This document shows, piece after piece, positions 61,385-64,000 of a DNA stretch of 64,000 nucleotides. The stretch spans positions 4,987,501-5,051,500 of the forward strand of contig NC_134765.1 of assembly GCF_050436995.1 (NCBI RefSeq). Reading direction: 5' to 3'. The DNA comes from Anticarsia gemmatalis (lineage: Eukaryota; Arthropoda; Insecta; Lepidoptera; Erebidae). The translations under genes and the position numbers were made by a program. Below the pieces are notes generated by a model. It saw only the letters and a program-made list of their open reading frames with translations, did no database searches and was not told the DNA's origin. Within the stretch, counting starts at the first letter, position 1. The number at the start of each line of letters is the position of its first letter.

Positions 61385-62261
61385 CGTCTTTACTGTTGAC
61401 CGTTTCGATGTTTTGATGGGATTTTGTGCAGGGTTGGCACTTTAACGATTTAAAAGTTTATATCAAGCTTATAGTGTTGTCTGTGTCTGAATTTAAATGT
61501 CATTTTTAACAGCTTTACACGTTATAAGTAACAGTAAGTATAGGTGGTTTGGGTATTCAATATTTGCTGAGCAAATAAAAATAAGCTTCATTTCATGATT
61601 GATGATAAAGAAATACATTCCCGGGTAAATGTGATAAGTAAATTAATTTACAGATAAATTTCTAAATGATAAAGTGTAAATGAATCAAGAATTGGATAAT
61701 TACTATAACAACACTTGTAATAATTATGATTGCCCCTAATCAACAAAACAAAGCACTCTAAAATAAACTTTACAACCCCAATAAACATCATACAGACCAA
61801 ACTACCAGCCCTGATGTGAATCCCGACCAATATTTACAACGCAACGTCTACTAAACTTCTTCATTATCAGTACTACAATATGAGCTACCATTTCACGGAC
61901 ACTGTCCCTTTATTCGCCCTTTTCAATATTTTATAGACTTAATTAGTTCCCGTCTGCAGTTGCAACAGCGAAACGAACGGATTCCTATTTTGCGATTGTA
62001 AAAGAAACTATTTGTTAAGAAACAATTATAACATTTTGAGACGGTAAAAGAATATTTGCATTTGTTTTGCTGCTTTTTTGTCCCTTTTTCTATTCTCTCT
62101 TTATTCTTTGCTTTGCTACTAATTGTGTAATGAGTTGTATAGCTGTGTGTTCTAAGTTGTACTAATACTGTGATCATGTTCTCGGGTTTTGTGTAACCGA
62201 AGCAATGCTTTTGTTGATTACATGGCTTTGAGTATTTTTCTTTAGTTTGGTTGTTTCATTG
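61385..62261. other. Non-coding AT-rich DNA
   Basis: The minus-strand frame at 61923-62177 has an ATG and several Cys residues, but its length is within chance expectation and it lacks other support. Confidence 0.45.
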
Positions 62262-62310
62262 GACACAGGGCATAAACGGGAGGAGGTCTATGCCCTACAG
62301 TGGAAGAACA
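62262..62310 (+). pseudogene. LINE 3' coding tail relic
   Basis: The bases encode HKREEVYALQW, close to the (R/K)REEAYAQQW ending often found at the C-terminus of lepidopteran LINE ORF2 proteins. Only this tail survives. Confidence 0.45.
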
Positions 62311-62447
62311 ATATTGTTAGTATAGCTACTGATTATGGTGATAAGCATTTTACAAAGACATTGTAAAATAGAATAAAAATAACACTAGAGAGTAAAATAA
62401 TCACAATGAAGTAGAGTAGAGTAAAACTAATAAAGCAAATTAAGTTT

Positions 62448-62657
62448 GACGACTTCTGTAGTGCAGTGGTTAAGGTGGTCGCCAAGCTACGACCATTGCG
62501 TCGAATGGTCGTGGGCTCGTTACCCACGGGATAATTATTTGTGCTGATCAGATTTTGGTTGTACTTTGTGTCTGTTGTTTGTATGTTTGTTTAAGTCCCT
62601 AGAACGCAAGAGCAGTTCTTAGTGCGGGAGTTGTCATTTTAAAAGAAAGAAAAGAAA
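62448..62657 (+). mobile_element. tRNA-derived SINE, family 2, second copy
   Basis: The copy follows the family 2 pattern: an A-box-like TGTAGTGCAGTGG, a decayed B box (GGCTCGTTACC), the body motif TTGTGTCTGTTGTTTGTATG, then AGTGCGGGAGTTGTC and an A-rich tail of AAAG units. It is more decayed than the copy at 54979-55201. Confidence 0.75.
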
Positions 62658-63260
62658 GTATTAGTCATTATTTGCCGTACATTTCAAGTCTTCTATTTGA
62701 ACTACTTTTTCGAAGATAAAGTTTAACCTTAGCTTATCGACATTCAAAGCAATGCAAATACAACATTCGGTAGAATAGCTAATGAACGCAAGTACATTGT
62801 CAATGTAATAATTAATTGTGTAACTTGACAGCGGGCGGCACCTATACATTATTCGAGGGACATTTCACACGTCCTCTGACAGTTAAATTAGGGAGTTAGT
62901 TGTACCTGACACGATCGGAAATGAGAATTTTGTGTATCATTTTCGATTAGGTATTTGGAATTTGATTTGGCTTTGTTTGTTACAAAAGCAGGATGTTTTT
63001 ACATTGTTTGTTATTCAGACCGTGATAATTAGACTGCCATGATATTGTGCGAATATCTGACACAGCGAATAAACCGTTTAACTAAGTTTTACTTACAATG
63101 TGTCTGCAAAGATTAATATTTTTATTCATCTGTTTGCGAATAATGTAGCTGTTTAGTGTCTGACAATCAGTTCTTTCCCTAGCGTTCAATAATTTCTGTC
63201 ACTTTACTTAGGTACTTATAATAACAGAATGGCTACTCAGGCCTAATTTTAATAAGGGAT
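62658..63260. other. Non-coding DNA downstream of the Mic10-like exon
   Basis: Part of this may be 3' untranslated sequence of the minus-strand gene: its inverse polyadenylation signal (TTTATT on the plus strand) occurs near 63120. Confidence 0.4.
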
Positions 63261-63420
63261 GTTACTAAAAATACAAAAATTCAGACTGCTTTGTTGCAGT
63301 AAACCTATCTTTCACTAAAACGGGAAATTGAGAAGAGTCTTGTTACTAAAAATAAAAATATTAAAACAGCCTAGTAGAAGTAAATCCATCCTTTACCAAA
63401 ACGGAAAATTGGTAATGACA
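63261..63420. repeat. Two diverged tandem copies, period 81 bases
   Basis: GTTACTAAAAATA recurs at 63261 and 63342. The shared order continues with AGTAAA(C/T)C near the middle and AAAACGG-AAATTG at the end. The pair lies just downstream of the Mic10-like stop codon. Confidence 0.6.
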
Positions 63421-63462
63421 GTTTAATTTGTTGAACACTTGTTATAAAACAAGGAATAATAC

Positions 63463-63635
63463 TTACTTAATAGCACAAATCTTCGGGTCCATAGACAGCA
63501 GGTAACTGTTGAGACTATTTTCACAGTTCATATAGGCCATGCCGAAGCCGAGCCCCCCCGTGACGAACATTGGCCACTTCCTATAGCCACGGAAGAAGAA
63601 ACTGCCCATCATACTGCCAATCAACACACCTGTCA
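63463..63635 (-). CDS. Mic10-like MICOS subunit, terminal exon (partial gene)
   Basis: Mic10 is a small inner-membrane protein of mitochondria that bends the membrane at crista junctions within the MICOS complex. The exon encodes about 57 residues: most of the first membrane segment with its Gly pattern (GVLIGSMMGSFFF), a short basic turn (RGYRKWP), the second Gly-rich segment (GGLGFGMAYMNCE), and a tail ending CAIK. The turn, WP and GMAY-NC are family hallmarks. On this strand the exon follows TATTTTCAG, so the acceptor lies just above 63635; the Met-Val-Leu-Phe-Ser before it is intron. The exon starts at the second base of a codon. Earlier exons are outside the window. The stop TAA overlaps GTAAGT, so a splice donor there cannot be excluded, though the tail length suits the family. 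Confidence 0.8.
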
Positions 63636-64000
63636 CTGAAAATAGAACCATTTAATATATATTATGTCTTCGCGATTTTGTAAGCATATAAGGGAGAGAA
63701 AGCACTCGATGACTATATCGTTTTTTATTTATTCATTAATACTTTAAAAAACCCTGAAGTACAGCTTGTATTAGAAAATATACTAGTTCTCTTAATAATT
63801 CTCAAAATTGAATTTAAGGAGATAAAAATATGTTTGCCTGTTATATAATAGTAAAGCGCAACGCTGAGTTTTCAGAGTAGTACTTGACAGTTATACCGCT
63901 CAAAACCTCTCAGTCAGTGTTATATGCCTAGCTATTGGACAGCTATGAGTAATTTAAAAACCTATTAAAGATATTAAAATTATTATTTGTTCAATAAAAA
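63636..64000 (-). other. Intron of the Mic10-like gene
   Basis: This is upstream of the last exon on the minus strand. No further Mic10 exon was seen up to the window edge, so the N-terminal part must lie beyond it. Confidence 0.55.

Noticed and set aside
61923..62177. Minus-strand 84-codon frame with Cys-rich end
   Set aside because: Frames of this length are expected several times by chance at this base composition, and no other support was seen.

Overview
The window is AT-rich, gene-poor animal DNA and most likely comes from a moth or butterfly. Four copies of a short Helitron resemble the lepidopteran LEP1 type, as I recall it. There are tRNA-headed SINEs with A- and B-box promoters, an RTE-like LINE relic, LINE 3' tails of a kind common in Lepidoptera, and an insect Tc1 transposon. 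No bacterial gene organisation, CRISPR array, rRNA gene or functional tRNA gene was seen. Nearly all short open frames are what chance gives at this base composition.

Only two pieces of protein-coding DNA can be named. One is an intact Tc1 transposase (27285-28304, DD34E triad complete). The other is the last exon of a Mic10-like gene for the mitochondrial inner-membrane MICOS complex (63463-63635, minus strand); its earlier exons lie beyond the right edge. Several further stretches look coding but could not be identified: a possible terminal exon at 45446-45651, a run of broken plus-strand frames at 48245-50401, and a broken frame at 61047-61384.

Layout. 1-3494: non-coding, with one weak exon candidate. 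3495-6316: nested transposons, a LINE inside an element bounded by inverted repeats, with a Helitron inside the LINE and another just outside. 6317-26969: a long non-coding stretch with scattered palindromes, clustered TGACA sites and one MITE. 26970-28800: the Tc1 transposon and a LINE tail. 28800-45200: non-coding, with a SINE and a Helitron. 45230-50401: promoter-like DNA, an exon candidate and decayed coding DNA. 51030-55490: a tandem duplication of about 2.1 kb whose second copy took up SINE sequence. 55490-62660: a Helitron, hairpins, a SINE and a coding relic. 62660-64000: the Mic10-like exon and its flanks.

The parts worth most attention are the duplication, with two islands near 98-99% identity inside otherwise diverged DNA and a small secreted-looking frame crossing its junction; the broken frames just upstream of it; a perfect 38-bp hairpin at 58773-58853; and three dyads of the form TCGTAAA-N2-TTTACGA. 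No set of genes here forms a demonstrable pathway. All identifications come from reading the sequence and were not tested by database search.
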